NCBI GenBank assembly: GCA_025738555.1
Contig: JAOVFP010000006.1
Span: forward strand, 2,790,001-2,854,000
Direction: 5' to 3'
Length of the DNA: 64,000 nt
Source: Cyathus striatus
Taxonomy: Eukaryota; Basidiomycota; Agaricomycetes; Agaricales; Nidulariaceae
Below are positions 46,263 to 57,930 of the stretch, one piece after another; position 1 is the stretch's first letter, and every line of letters begins with the position of its first letter. A program made the translations under genes and the position numbers. The notes below the pieces were generated by a model. That model saw only the letters and a list, made by a program, of their open reading frames with translations, was not told the origin of the DNA and ran no database searches.

Positions 46263-47188
46263 ATGGACCCATGTCCTGGTACACTAACCATCAATCATCT
46301 CGAGTCTATAGGTATTGGAGCTTGTAAAACTGCACATAAAGGGCTCCTTAAACTCACTCCAATAGTGGAATCTGGCCTTGGAGATACATTAAACCAGCCC
46401 ATTGCTGTAAAGCAAGTTTACTTTCAGGATGATAGAAAAAGTACAAAAAATAGCTCTTCTCAGACAGGACTATCAATTGGATGGTTTGCAATTGATTCAG
46501 AGCTCACAAAGACACCAGTCAAGGCCAATGTTACCTACTGAGCAGCATCTCTACTATCAACCAAAGGAGAGCCTCCTCCTGAAATCCCTGAGATATGCTT
46601 TGTGAAGGCTGGTGTTTGCATTGTTCATGACACTGCTGGTAGTAAGCCTGGTGGAAAGTCAGCAATGATGTGCAATGTCTACTTGCTGGAAGAGTTCATT
46701 GAGAATGAAGGAAATGACTTCATAAAATTCATTCACAATGGTTCTGCTCATCCTCTTCTAGATGAAAGTGATCCACTTTATGCCATTGCAAAATTTCTCT
46801 GTTTCATGCAGCATATTCAGTATGAAAAAATGGATTCCTTGGTATATGTATCAGATCTACAAGGTGTGCAGTTTTTCCATTTTATTTTGAGTGTTCTTAT
46901 ATAATTTTTTTATAATACAGGGAGTGCCACACTTTTATCTGACCCACAAATAATGACTGCACTGTGAGTTTATTTTTCAGCTACTCAAAGAGATAGAGTA
47001 ACATTTCAATTAAGATCACTTAAAGATGATGCCACCCTGTTTGGCCAGGGGAATGTGGGTTCTGCATTCAATAATTTTGCATCTGAGCATATTTGCAAGA
47101 ATTACTGTGAATGGTTTAACTTAACAACTCTCAATACAGCATCAAAATCTAGTGCCTTGCATGCTGTTACAAATTTGGAGTCATGTTA
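46263..47188 (+). pseudogene. Alpha-type protein kinase relic
   Basis: Reading from 46263, one frame shows fungal alpha-kinase (MHCK/eEF2K-like) features. Residues GVCIVHDTAGSKPGGKSAMM and CNVYLLEEFI are followed by FLCFMQHIQYEK and YVSDLQG. After a probable intron (about 46865-46919) come SATLLSDPQIMTAL, LFGQGNVGSAFNNF and HICKNYCEWFNL. The DLQG, DPQI, GQGN and HxCxxxC elements are the family's catalytic and zinc-site hallmarks. In-frame stops at 46539-46541 and after MTAL interrupt it and the N-terminal part of a normal gene is missing, so it is probably inactive. It sits between the inverted arms of the 44.3-48.0 kb element and so appears captured by it. An active kinase would phosphorylate Ser/Thr in helical substrates. 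Confidence 0.72.
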
Positions 47189-47383
47189 AGGATCTGTATG
47201 TCCTTTTTATATGAGCTTGTAGGTACTTTGATTAGAATCACTCCATAAATGGGTCAATTATCTACTATCATGTTTGAAACAATCTATAGTACCTTCAGTG
47301 AATTGTGCAATTTCCAAACAATGCATTACTGAATGATAATATTAATGGAGACAGTACTTGGTGAAAAATTAATTGTTATAAAG

Positions 47384-47928
47384 GTCACGAGCATGAAACG
47401 ATGCTCGTGACTTTTATATCACGTGATATTTTCCCACGCATTCAGTCTCAAGTTCAACTCCTGCTCTGCACATCAAGCTATCACACACAAATCCAGTGGA
47501 CTATTCTTGCAGACATGATCAACCCTATTCCAACAAATCACTAGAACAATAGCAGTAGACACATGCTACTGCACTCTGTATGCTTTTTCAGGTTATGAGT
47601 CACACTTATCATTGCAGGATTTCATCTCAAAGCTAGGTATATACTACATAGACACTTTTTTAACATCTTATTTCTCAATTGTATCTATTGAACTTAAGTG
47701 AATGTACAAAAATAATTAGTAACGACACATGCTATAGTACTCTATTGTAATACCAAGTCTTACATTTGCATCTGAATACAGTAAGACTAAAAGCTTGGAC
47801 TAAGCAGTTAACTGAAATTCTGGCCAAACAAGATGTGCTTAAGAACATATCTAAGCGACTGCCGTCTTGCTGAAGGTCGGAGTTCAACTGTTTTGATCTA
47901 GTTGAGCGTGGTTGTCCAGCTTTCCATA
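47384..47928. repeat. Right long inverted arm
   Basis: Partner of 45015-45576. It carries the same ATATCACGTGATAT palindrome (47416-47429) and a GTCACGAGCAT...ATGCTCGTGAC hairpin at the inner end. Confidence 0.88.
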
Positions 47929-48156
47929 AAAAACCGATTGAAAAACAAACCGAAAAACACTTCAAAAACGACTGAAAAACTGCAATGTGAAATGCCCTAT
48001 TACTCGCTATTCAACACCTTGCAGCCTTGCCATTTCATTTTAATAAATATCTCTAGAGTCTATACTCAATCTATACTGTACAACAATTTTGACAACATAT
48101 CGATAAGTTGAGAACTATGTGCCTTTCCTTCTGAAACCATCTAAATACCCTTAAGT

Positions 48157-48495
48157 TCAATAATGTTTACTGTTATGGATTTCCATTACCCAGCCATCCC
48201 TCCTTCTCTGTACAGGATCATCACCATACTCTTCCATATACCAATGTGCATTTACTCTTTCACCTGCTGAATTGTGTGTATCATGATTAAACTCCAACTC
48301 ATCCAACGGATTCATGGCCATGGATACTTGACCAAAAGAATGTGTAATTTCCCATTCACGCAAATGCAGTAAAAAATGTGCTGTCATAAGACCAGATATT
48401 CTTAGCAATCTAGTTAGATATATCTAGGAATGACGATAGGTAATAAATTACATATGGAATTGTGTATGTGCTCATGGCTGTTTGCAGATGTACAT
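48157..48495 (-). pseudogene. 3' fragment of a DUF6533-type gene, copy 4
   Basis: Only the last two exons of the copy 1/2 subtype are recognisable. About 48455-48495 reads LQTAMSTYTIP; 48157-48408 onward reads ISGLMTAHFLLHLREWE with a polar tail containing YGDDPVQRRRDGW, matching GEDPVQRSR in copy 2. No upstream membrane exons, including the YYDY signature, follow toward 48.8 kb, so it is a truncated copy. Confidence 0.7.
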
Positions 48496-48499
48496 CCAT

Positions 48500-51400
48500 T
48501 GATGTTTACGCATGGCTTTGACTCATGCTCATAAATGTTGTTATTCTAGATCAGAGGAAGCAAAGCAGGATGTGATAAGATTAGCTCTAGCCTGTGCACC
48601 AATAACACATACACCCTGTTCCGCTAATGGCCCATTGTATTTCTGAAATCAAATCATATTTCCATACAGTATAATAGGAGAATTCAAATATGGTGATACA
48701 TGATACATTACAGTGATTTCTGTATCGTTGCCAAGAAGAATGAGTGGCGATCAGTTCGGAGTTTATAATGCTTGGATTGTACTTACAAGAACCACCTCCT
48801 TTCACCTTACGAAAATATATAATTTATTAGGTTTGAATATATTAAAATCTACCCAACTTCCAAATTTTTAACAAAATTTCAAAGTGGAAAAGAGTAAAAC
48901 ATAGGGAACTTTTACATTAGAACCCTATGGAAAGTCTAATGACCATGCTCAAATGCATCAATTATAATTGAGCTCTGGTGTCCCGCACCATGGCTTCTCG
49001 GTTAGATCTTACAATCTCTGTTTCAGAATTTTACTTAAGCGATATTGGGCACTTACTAAGCGTGGTCGTCCGGTATGGCGGTAACTATGTGTGCTCAAGC
49101 AACTATTTAGTTCTTTACAGTAACGTAGAGCAGGCAAAGTGCCTGCACTGCGAATCACAAATTATTTGATATCTCAAGAAGTTCAAGAATGAGTTACATT
49201 ATCGGCTAGATCACGTTCACACAATGCATCCATACACATTCTCCACCTAATCCCTCCTCCCTGCTCACTTGTTCCAATCTTTCCTCAGATTATACCTCTT
49301 CACTCACTGTCCCAACACAATGCCCATCCACTGTGATAGTCTTATCTCTCAAAATAACTATGACATTGGCACCGAATCAAGACCCTGAGTTTGACAAAAG
49401 AACTCTTATCTCGTCACAAACTCTTCAATTATTCAGTCTTTCAACCTTCCTTGCTCAATTTTTCCATTTGCTAGTAATGTTTTAATTTATTCTTTTTATA
49501 TTATTCTTCATTCCTTTGTCAAATGTATACAGCCCCACTATTAGATTTATTTGTTTTTCCAGTATTTAAACCCCTGTAGATACTTTATAGACAATCTAAG
49601 CAAGTTTATATCATCTCACATCGTAATTCTAAGTTAATACATACTCTCAATACTATTACTGTCAGCTTACTCGACATTATGCTTTCTTCATCTTTTTTCA
49701 TGCTGGAACTTCATTTTGAAGTTCTTTCTCTCTTGTTATGTTGCAAATTATCATTTTTTATTCTAACTTCATTCCTCTCACCTTAGGACACCCCGTCAGA
49801 CAAATGTCTCAACCACCCGCAATATTTGACTTTGTTAGGTACACCTAACTGGCTATCACCTGTTCAGTAAATAGAATAATATACCTATAAGTATATTCTT
49901 GGATATAAGTATTTGTGTGATAGAAGCATCAACAGCAGCCATCTTCAACTCCTCAATTCCCACCCCCAGGCTGTAACTGAACTCGTATCCATGGAGGCCA
50001 GACAGGCTCGATAGGGTTCTTTTGGAATAGTATTAGTTGGGCCCATTGGGTAATCTAAGGAGAGTAAGCATTAGCAAAAGAAAGAAGGGATAGAGAGAGA
50101 AAACGACAAAGAAAGTGGGACTCTGGTGGACACAATACGCAAAACAAAAGAGACCACACAACACAGCCCATCAAAGTGCCCAGGTACCGAGCAACAGAAT
50201 GGGTATAAGGCACAGGAGCGAGATGATGTGACAAGACACAAACACACCACATCGCTGCCTGATGCAAAGGTCATTGTTCCTGACAATGGCAGCACTCCAG
50301 CTCATAACTAAGCTGTTTCCTCTCTGCCAGGGCACTGGCACCTAATGGCAAGAGAGGAAAGTGGTAAGACATAACCCAGGAGTGGTGCAGAATTGCCTGT
50401 TCCTCTTAGTAAGAACTTGCCAGTCACATTAACACCCACCACTTCCTCCAGAAAAAGAGGCCCCAGCTCGGTACTACAACCACTCCTTCCACCCAAGTGA
50501 AATGCCAACACCCTCCAGCTTGAACCATCACCATCCACCCCTCTTCCCCTCTCTCTCCACTCTCCAAATAGAGACCACAAATCAAACAAGAGATGGGAAT
50601 GAGAGAAACAACTCACTAATCATCAAGGCGCAAGCAGAATCTGCCCATGAGAGTCACACAAAACCTGCGCTGCTTTGTCGGCCTGGGTCACTTGCAGTCG
50701 TCGAGTGCCAGGAGTCAATGAAGAGGTCTGAGGTGTCATATTCAGAGTTTATTGCATATCTACCAGAGATGGTGGTTAGTGTGGTTGAAAGAGGAAAGGG
50801 AGAGTGGTATGTGAAAGGGATGAAGGTCGTGGTAATTGCAGAGGGAAATAAGTGCGAAGGCACAAAGGGAGAAGATGAGGGCAGAAAGCATGAAGATGGG
50901 AAGAAGGGAGAAGGCGAGAGTAGTGAGATAGAGTGATGGGAAAAGCAAAAGGCGAAATGAACAATGGGGCACATAAAAAGGATTGAAGAGAAACAAAAGG
51001 CAATAAACTTACTATTGTTCCCTCTTCTTGCCCTAACCCCTCCCCCTCCACCACCTCAATCCTGAGCTGGGCTTAGAGCATGTGGCTCAGTCTCCTTCGC
51101 GAGCCCCAAAACATGTGCTTCATAATTCAATGGTCCTTCCAGCCTTATTTCCAGCATTACAGTTCTGCAGTGGTGCTGGAGGTGGTAGGGATGGAGTGGA
51201 AGGCTTCTTCTTCGAGCACAGCTTCATGGATTTTGAGGGTGTAGGGGTGGTTGATGGTATTGCTGAAGGTGGTGTAAGGGGAGCAGATGTGGTTGGTGAT
51301 ACCAATCCTGAAGGTGGAGAAGCGGGATGGAGAGGAGGAATTATGAGGTCCCCATCATTTTGACTTGTGTGTGCTGGACGATGGATAAAGGAAGGAAAGA

Positions 51401-52447
51401 GTGAGCAATGGACGGGAGTTGGGGTTGGTAACTGGTTGACATGTAGAGGTCCGAGATCAGCATCTACATCCTCTTTGGATTCTTCTGCTGACGAGGTTGT
51501 GTTAACTGGGGCTTTTTTCATCTCCTCCTCCTCGGCATATTGCAAGTACTTCAGCACCCTCTTTATGTTCTCTATCACAGACCTCACTCAGATCCAGAAG
51601 CATAATCATCCCCCCCAATCTCAAATCTTCACACCTGAAGGCTGGTATAGGATCTGCCCCGCCATCGAGAAGGTTATGTTTCATGAACATGGAGGTGATA
51701 GTAGTGGTATTCACTTGATCCCGTGTTTGGTCCCATGGAAGCAGAGTGCAGAGGGGGATCTATCCTGCTCACCTTTGAAGGTCCTCAGTCTGTCTTCATT
51801 CAGTTGTATGACCTATTTTTAGTCTGCTCTAAGTTGAGCACTGAGCTCGAGGAAAGAGGAGGATAGGGAGGCTAGGTGATGTGTTGGTGAGATGTGTGTA
51901 GGGCAAGTCAACCATTTAGCATGGGAAGTTGAGTGAACAGCCGTCGGCGATTGGTCAGCGATGTCATTTACCAACCAGTCCAACTATTAATGTTTGTAGT
52001 GCTGATACTTATACTGAACAAAGGTACCTAACCATATAGACATAAATATAATTACTATAAACAAATGGTAATGTCACAAAAGTCCCATTTATCTTGGAAG
52101 GCATTAAGCCTTTACAATCATTTAAATCCCTTGTAAGATGATTGAGAGACACCAGGTACAAGATGATAAGATATTTCCAACTACTTGTAAGATGTTGGCC
52201 ATCATACAATGCCTTATATTACAGCCCCATCTAATATGATGTATATTGAGGCTTTCATATTCCTTGAACCATATTGGGATGCCACTATAATATCTACATA
52301 TTCATCCGAAGCCTTGTAGTATCAGCACAGCTGCATTTCAGTTCATTTTGATTTGGGCATCATGAGCACAGTTTCATGTGAAAAGCAGTTACACCCATAT
52401 TAATTAATGTTACACTGACAATTTTGTATGCAATTTGGCTACATAGG
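48500..52447. other. Long repeat-rich stretch without a recognised gene
   Basis: Open frames at 50502-50936 (plus), 51082-51363 (plus) and 51120-51587 (minus, proline-rich) are featureless. The last two lie antisense to each other, so at most one is real. The region also holds a short block shared with 12955-13020 (48711-48775) and the hairpin motif at 49125. Composition resembles degraded transposon DNA. Confidence 0.35.
49125..49146. repeat. Dispersed GCAGGC hairpin, copy a
   Basis: GTAGAGCAGGCAAAGTGCCTGC forms a 6-bp stem, GCAGGC/GCCTGC, around a short loop. Related hairpins occur at 56130 and 63900. Confidence 0.6.
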
Positions 52448-53471
52448 TTAATCTGATTCTGGCTCGTTACCTATGGAGGTCATTAACTCAATATAGCCTG
52501 TATCATCACGCTCCACAGTACATTCTTTGTCAGATGGCTGATTAGGAAAAAGTACATTGTTATACAGCTGAAAAACGCCTTGAATACTTGGTTTGTTGTA
52601 AAATTTGTACAACATTGATTTATAAGCCTTGAAGTCTTCTGCATATGTGATACCGGACTCGCTGACAGGCACAAACTCTGGATCACCAGATAAAAAAAAG
52701 TGTGTCTTTAATGTGTATATGCATAAGTATGTAGTATAGAATAATTCAACGAAACAACTTACCAAAATTGCAACAAGTGCAATAAATCCTGGAGTGACTG
52801 AGGTAAGTCCCCATTGTTTAGCAACGGTATTTGTATTATTGATGGTCTTCCCCCTTTTCTTGGCCCAAAGAGCACTTGGACCACAAAGTAAGGATAGCCC
52901 AAGCTGTAGCATTGAGTGTCAATGCTGAGTTACGAAATCTAATTGAAGATACACCTACATCGAGCAATACATTGGAAGCAAAGACATGTGTATCTTTCAT
53001 ATTCCACTTTGGATAAAACATGGGAGGAAGTAATTTGTACTTTCCCAACTCTGAGTTAAGGCCTAGCAGCATATTTCGATCCAATTCATTGTTGATAATA
53101 ATTGGTAGCACCTCTCGAACACGTTCTGCTGCATTAGATCATTGTTGTTGCATACCATGATAAAACTGCAGTGGTATGTTAGCTCAAATTACTTATACTC
53201 AATTTAGAGAACCACTTACCTTTGTAATAAAGTGATCCGATGAATCCATACTTTTGTGTAAAGATGCTGGCACAACTGTTTGAAGATCTTGTTGTATTCC
53301 CTCCATTTCTACATTGGGGTTTGTGTACCTCTCAGCCAAGTTCCAGTCTGTATCATCGAAGTTTGAGTCCGGAGGAATAAAAGCCAATGATATTGTATCA
53401 TAGAGCCAAGGTTGGTACATATATGTAAAATACCATCCTGCTTTCATGATTGAGTCATCGTCAGGATGCAT
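52448..53471 (-). pseudogene. DUF6698-like gene with an in-frame stop
   Basis: Exons from the 5' end: 53220-53471 (MHPDDDSIMKAGWYFTYMYQ), 52959-53165, 52763-52903 and 52448-52706, with introns of 54-56 nt that close in phase. The C-terminal half has GPSALWAKKRGKTINNTN, QWGLTSVTPGFIALVAIL, FFLSGDPEFVPVSESG and YAEDFKAYKSMLYKFY, resembling the DUF6698 family, whose members contain VTPRAIAYVAVQLRFALS-like segments. Function is unknown. A TGA at 53139-53141 interrupts the second exon in frame (QQQ-stop-SNAAERVREVLP), with coding similarity continuing after it, so the copy is probably inactive. Related coding-like pieces continue upstream to about 54.1 kb without a clear start. Confidence 0.5.
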
Positions 53472-55219
53472 GTTGGTGCATTGAAGTCGTTGTCAAGTAT
53501 GAGGCTTCATGGCTTCAAGCGTAGTCTTCTCCTTATGGACTCTCCTGAGTTCCTTGTATAACTTTGAGATCTTTAACTGAGCACTCATAAGGCCCTGCAA
53601 GTATCATGTTTGTTAAAAACTTGAAATCCCACCAATCATAGACACATACCTTTCATAAAACTTCCCTATTTGCTTGTGGACCTGGGACAGCGATATCAAG
53701 GTCCATTGGCAGGACCTCCTCATCACTCCCCTCCATCTCCCCACCTGACTCATCATTTTGAGACGGTGTAATTACAACTTGTCTATGTTTATGAGGCATA
53801 AAAATAGCTGCTAAAGGCTAGTAAGCAGATGATTCAAAGTTTAAAATCAAAATATATACCAGCCTTATAAATGAAATTCTGCAACACTTCAGACTCAAGT
53901 CAAAGTGGATCTTGCAGTCAGAGTTCTCAATATGATACCGCATTAAGATGGGCTGGAGGAATGTAGCACATACTGGACAACATAGAATCAATCTTCTGTC
54001 AGCACTTAACCATGTATACCCATCAAATTGCTCCGTATGTCTATGAATAATGCAATGCATTAAGTAGATGAATATAGATTTCAGTGGCAAATGAACCGTG
54101 TCACATTGGTGTCACAGATACAGTAGGATCCAGACATGTGATCACATTGAATAAAAGGTGTAAGACACAGGATGAAAGCCCAGAGGGTCCATGATGGGTC
54201 AAAATGTCCAGTCCCTGGTGTGCCAGTTGTCCAGAATTCGCATGATCTGGTACATGTTTATAAATAACCTCACACAAACATATAAAACGGCATGTTAGCA
54301 TTTTGCTTTCGCATCATTGAAGTCAGAGCCTGTCTGGAGTAGGATAGTGTGTATCAGGTGTGCACTGTGTTGAAGGTAAGTAATGTCTATAATATATTCC
54401 AAGCACTCTATGCTCACATCTGACTTCATGTAGTAGATTGAACATGCTGAACATTCAGCAGGAATATTGCTGTATGATGGGTGAGTGACTTTACCATTGT
54501 CTGCATCACTTGATCTGACGAGTCAGTCCAGAAGTATGCTTGCTCCACAGCTGTAGACAACGTGGTCTCTGGCAGGCCTTTGTTGGGTTTTTGGTATGTA
54601 AATGCTTACTACTTAACATACTTACATAATCGTATTTAAATACAATAATACATAAGTAATAGCAATGTGATGATTTTGATCAACATTAAATAGATTTAGA
54701 TCTGCAGCAACAAAAAAGGATTAAGGATTATGGAGATAACTACCGAGATATAAAGTTCTTAATTGGACTACTTCTTAGAAGTCATTATATGGCATGAAAA
54801 TCTTGTAAGACTAAGCTAGAAGTTTACAGTAAAGTGAAAACCCTAAGATACATTATGGTACATAGCAGAGCATCTTTAAACTCATTGTAAAGCCACATAC
54901 ATGAGATTATAATGTGTTATAAGTCTCCCAGCCAACCTTTACAATGTCATCTAAGGTTTTGTCCTCCTGGGGGGCAACCATTGCCTTAAGGCATTACAAT
55001 GCATCCTAACGCATTGGGTGGCAAACCAAACTTTCATGACAAATGTCACCTTATTTCACCAATCTTGCATATTGGTAGTTTGCTGATGAACTAAATTTAT
55101 TACCAGGACAGTTGTAGCTTGCAAACAAATGCTTGTGGGCCCAGATCATTTTGCTGTTCATCGCCCAAGGTTAATATCAATTCTTCTTCAGATATACCTG
55201 CACCACTAGTCAGTGAGTC
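53472..55219. other. Flank of the DUF6698-like relic, no further gene
   Basis: Short minus-strand coding-like pieces (about 53650-53800 with an acidic Ser/Glu stretch, and 53870-54090 with CCPVCATFLQPILMRYH) may be its 5' exons, but I could not join them. The remainder to 55219 is AT-rich with no supportable feature. Confidence 0.3.
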
Positions 55220-56904
55220 GTGGCTTCAATTCTGATAGATCACTGTTGGTAAGCACCGGGGCTGTGAACTGTTTCGTTACCGGGAGCTTGATTGAGTGCA
55301 TCTGGGATCATAACATGTGCACTGTGATCAATGGACATTGCATTTGAAATCAATGTATACATGTATGAATCAAAGGTAGGTTGTGCATATGAAATCAATG
55401 ATAACTAGATAAGAAATCATTTGAGTAAAATCAATGACAATTAAAAATGAAATCAATGAGAAATAAATGTGTGATCAATGAGAAATCAGTCAAAAATCAA
55501 TGAATAACTCGAAATTGTTAGGTACCCAACTACAGGATATACTAAATACTAGAGTGGTTAACTATATACATATACTTACTTTATCTACTAGACCATGAGT
55601 CCTTTTCTCTAACAAATAAACTTTACTCTATATTACACATACCTGGAGAGTGAAATCAATGTTAAAATCAATCATTTGTACTTATTTTAAATTGCATTTC
55701 CAAGTGAAATCATTGCTGAAATCAATCCTTTTGGACTTTGTAGTATTATTGGTACAAGTTTGCAATCATTGGGGAGATCAATGGGAAAATCAATGCTAAA
55801 TTCAATTTTATTTCAATACTTGTCTTATATTTATTTTTATCATACATAAATGTGCATATTATGTAAAAGGTGTTATATTAATAATAATACTACAGGTTAG
55901 AAAATGTGATGTAGAGGTAACTAGTAGCTTGAGGCCTAAACAAAGAAATTGTAAGCGAGTCGGTTGAACATCTGTTCAACCTGTGTGTTCTAGTAATTGT
56001 GGCGTTGCGGTGATGTACAAGTATGTCGGCGTTGGAGGGAAATGAGAGAGCATGCGCATGAACGCGAACAAACATGTCGACACATGCATCACTTGATTAT
56101 GTAATGGACCTTGTAATATTTCGATTTTTGTAGTGCAGGCGAAATGCCTGCTCTACAGTGATCACATGATTTTATTGTTCTACAATTTTTGAAACTAATG
56201 CACCTCTGTGAAGGCCATAGAATAGAATGAAATAATATATTGATTTTAGTATTTATTTGCCATTTATTTCCCAATGATTTCAACAATAACTTCCCTATGA
56301 TATAACATTCATTGATTTCGCATTGATTTCCCTTGGAATTTACATTGATCTCCCCAATGATTGCAAACTTGTACCAATAATACTACAAAGTCCAAAAGGA
56401 TTGATTTCAGCAATGATTTCACTTGGAAATGCAATTTAAACTAAGTACAAATGATTGATTTTAACATTGATTTCACTCTCCAGGTATGTGTAATATAGAG
56501 TAAAGTTTATTTGTTAGAAAAGGATTCATGGTCTAGTAGATAAAGTAAGTATATGTATATAGTTAACCACTCTAGTATTTAGTATATCCTGTAGTTGGGT
56601 ACCTAATAATTTCGAGTTATTCATTGATTTTTGACTGATTTCTCATTGATCACACATTTATTTCTCATTGATTTCATTTTTAATTGTCATTGATTTTACT
56701 CAAATGATTTCTTATCTAGTTATCATTGATTTCATATGCACAACCTACCTTTGATTCATACATGTATACATTGATTTCAAATGCAATGTCCATTGATCAC
56801 AGTGCACATGTTATGATCCCAGATGCACTCAATCAAGCTCCCGGTAACGAAACAGTTCGCAGCCCCGGTGCTTACCAACAGCGATCTATCAGAATTGAAG
56901 CCAC
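55220..56904. mobile_element. Foldback-like element with ATCAATG-studded arms
   Basis: Arms 55220-55780 and 56343-56904 are near-identical reverse complements of about 560 bp around a 562-bp centre. Each arm carries about ten irregularly spaced copies of (A)ATCAATG, all oriented the same way within an arm and therefore inverted between arms. No transposase is visible. Long self-complementary arms packed with short repeats are the hallmark of foldback elements. The outermost flanks (GTGAGTC-like on both sides) are only partly matching, so no target duplication is claimed. Confidence 0.75.
56130..56156. repeat. Dispersed GCAGGC hairpin, copy b
   Basis: Near-perfect palindrome with GTAGTGCAGGC on the left and GCCTGCTCTAC on the right, around a short GAAAT loop. 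It lies in the centre of the foldback-like element. Confidence 0.6.
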
Positions 56905-57111
56905 TGGTGAGTCAGTGTATTCCGTTTTATGTCAATTTCCAAGATCCATCCCCGCTGGTTGGATATAATGATCAACCATGTGTCTATCCTTACTACTGTA
57001 AGAATTCTCCACGTATTGATATAAACTATTTCTCAGCTGTAGTAGTCGCTTGTGATAGGACCTTAGACATTCCTAGATTTTGTTGTCGTACATATTCATC
57101 TTTTTCACGTT

Positions 57112-57930
57112 TTGAGTTCACTAATTCAAATTATAATAGCAATAGGATCTTTGTATTATTATGACAATAATTCGAAAGGTATAAAGCGCATCGATGCATA
57201 CGGCAATACCACCAACGCCACCCCGTCCTCAAATATGATTAACACTTCTGCACAGACACCTGCACCCGAAGATGACAACAAAATAAGATTTTCCCCAGAG
57301 AGTGCATGGAAGACCTCCGAAAATCATTGCAATTGTGGTGTCAGCGAAACCATTTATACTACCGAGGTTGTCAACGCATCGATCTCGTTTAACTACATTG
57401 GTAGGCAATTGAATTTGAACGATATCGCTTAGCTTACTGCTACGAAATGGTCACAAATTCAGGCCCTAGCATCACTGTCCATACAATAACATCTCGTATG
57501 GGCGGTGTGTTTTCTGTGTGGGTTGATGGGTTCGACACGTAAACTAAGATTGATACGAACATTTACTCCGATGGTCGAAAGCCGCCTATACTCCCCAATG
57601 TTTGCCTATTCGGTTTCCTCCGTTCGTCGTTAGCCCTCCAGGCTTTAGATTAGACCCTCCTACCAAACATTCTATTACACTAGTATATGGGGCCCGCCTG
57701 GTCCCTCTCAATTCGCACCAAATGGAACCAATTCGAGTGCAACGATTCAGTTTGATGCTTTCAGTATTCCGGAAGTTGGAGCTCAAATTGGAACGGCGTC
57801 TTCAGCATAAAAGCTTCGCACTTCTTCGGAATCTTCGGGTGCTTCGTGATCTTCGTGATCTTCGCGTGATCTTGGAGGTTTTTGGGGCTTCTACGTTCGT
57901 CTTCTTCGAGATCACATTCAGAATATAAAG
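57112..57930 (+). pseudogene. Decayed gene of unidentified surface-protein type
   Basis: Successive frames read KIRFSPESAWKTSENHCNCG, then GPSITVHTITSRMGGVFSVW, then WGPPGPSQFAPNGTNSSATI; stops and frame changes separate them. The pattern recalls basidiomycete surface proteins with jelly-roll-like modules, but no firm family match can be made by eye. A GCTTCGTGATCTTCGTGATC microrepeat follows near 57840. Confidence 0.3.

Larger units (their letters stand above)
44289..47997. mobile_element. Inverted-repeat element carrying an alpha-kinase relic
   Basis: The ends match: left GGGCGTTTCGCGTTGC at 44289 and right (reverse complement) GGGCATTTCACATTGC at 47997, each continuing into GTTTTT-rich stretches with a shared GTCGTTTTTGA block and flanked by TA. 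Inside, arms at about 45015-45576 and 47384-47928 are long inverted repeats of one another. The left side has about 650 bp of extra sequence (44360-45014) absent on the right, perhaps a later insertion. The core holds an alpha-kinase pseudogene. TA flanks suggest a Tc1/mariner-type mechanism; no transposase is seen. Confidence 0.6.

Noticed and set aside
50502..51587. Proline/serine-rich and acidic frames on both strands
   Set aside because: They overlap each other antisense and show no motif or exon chain; listed only as an unrecognised region.
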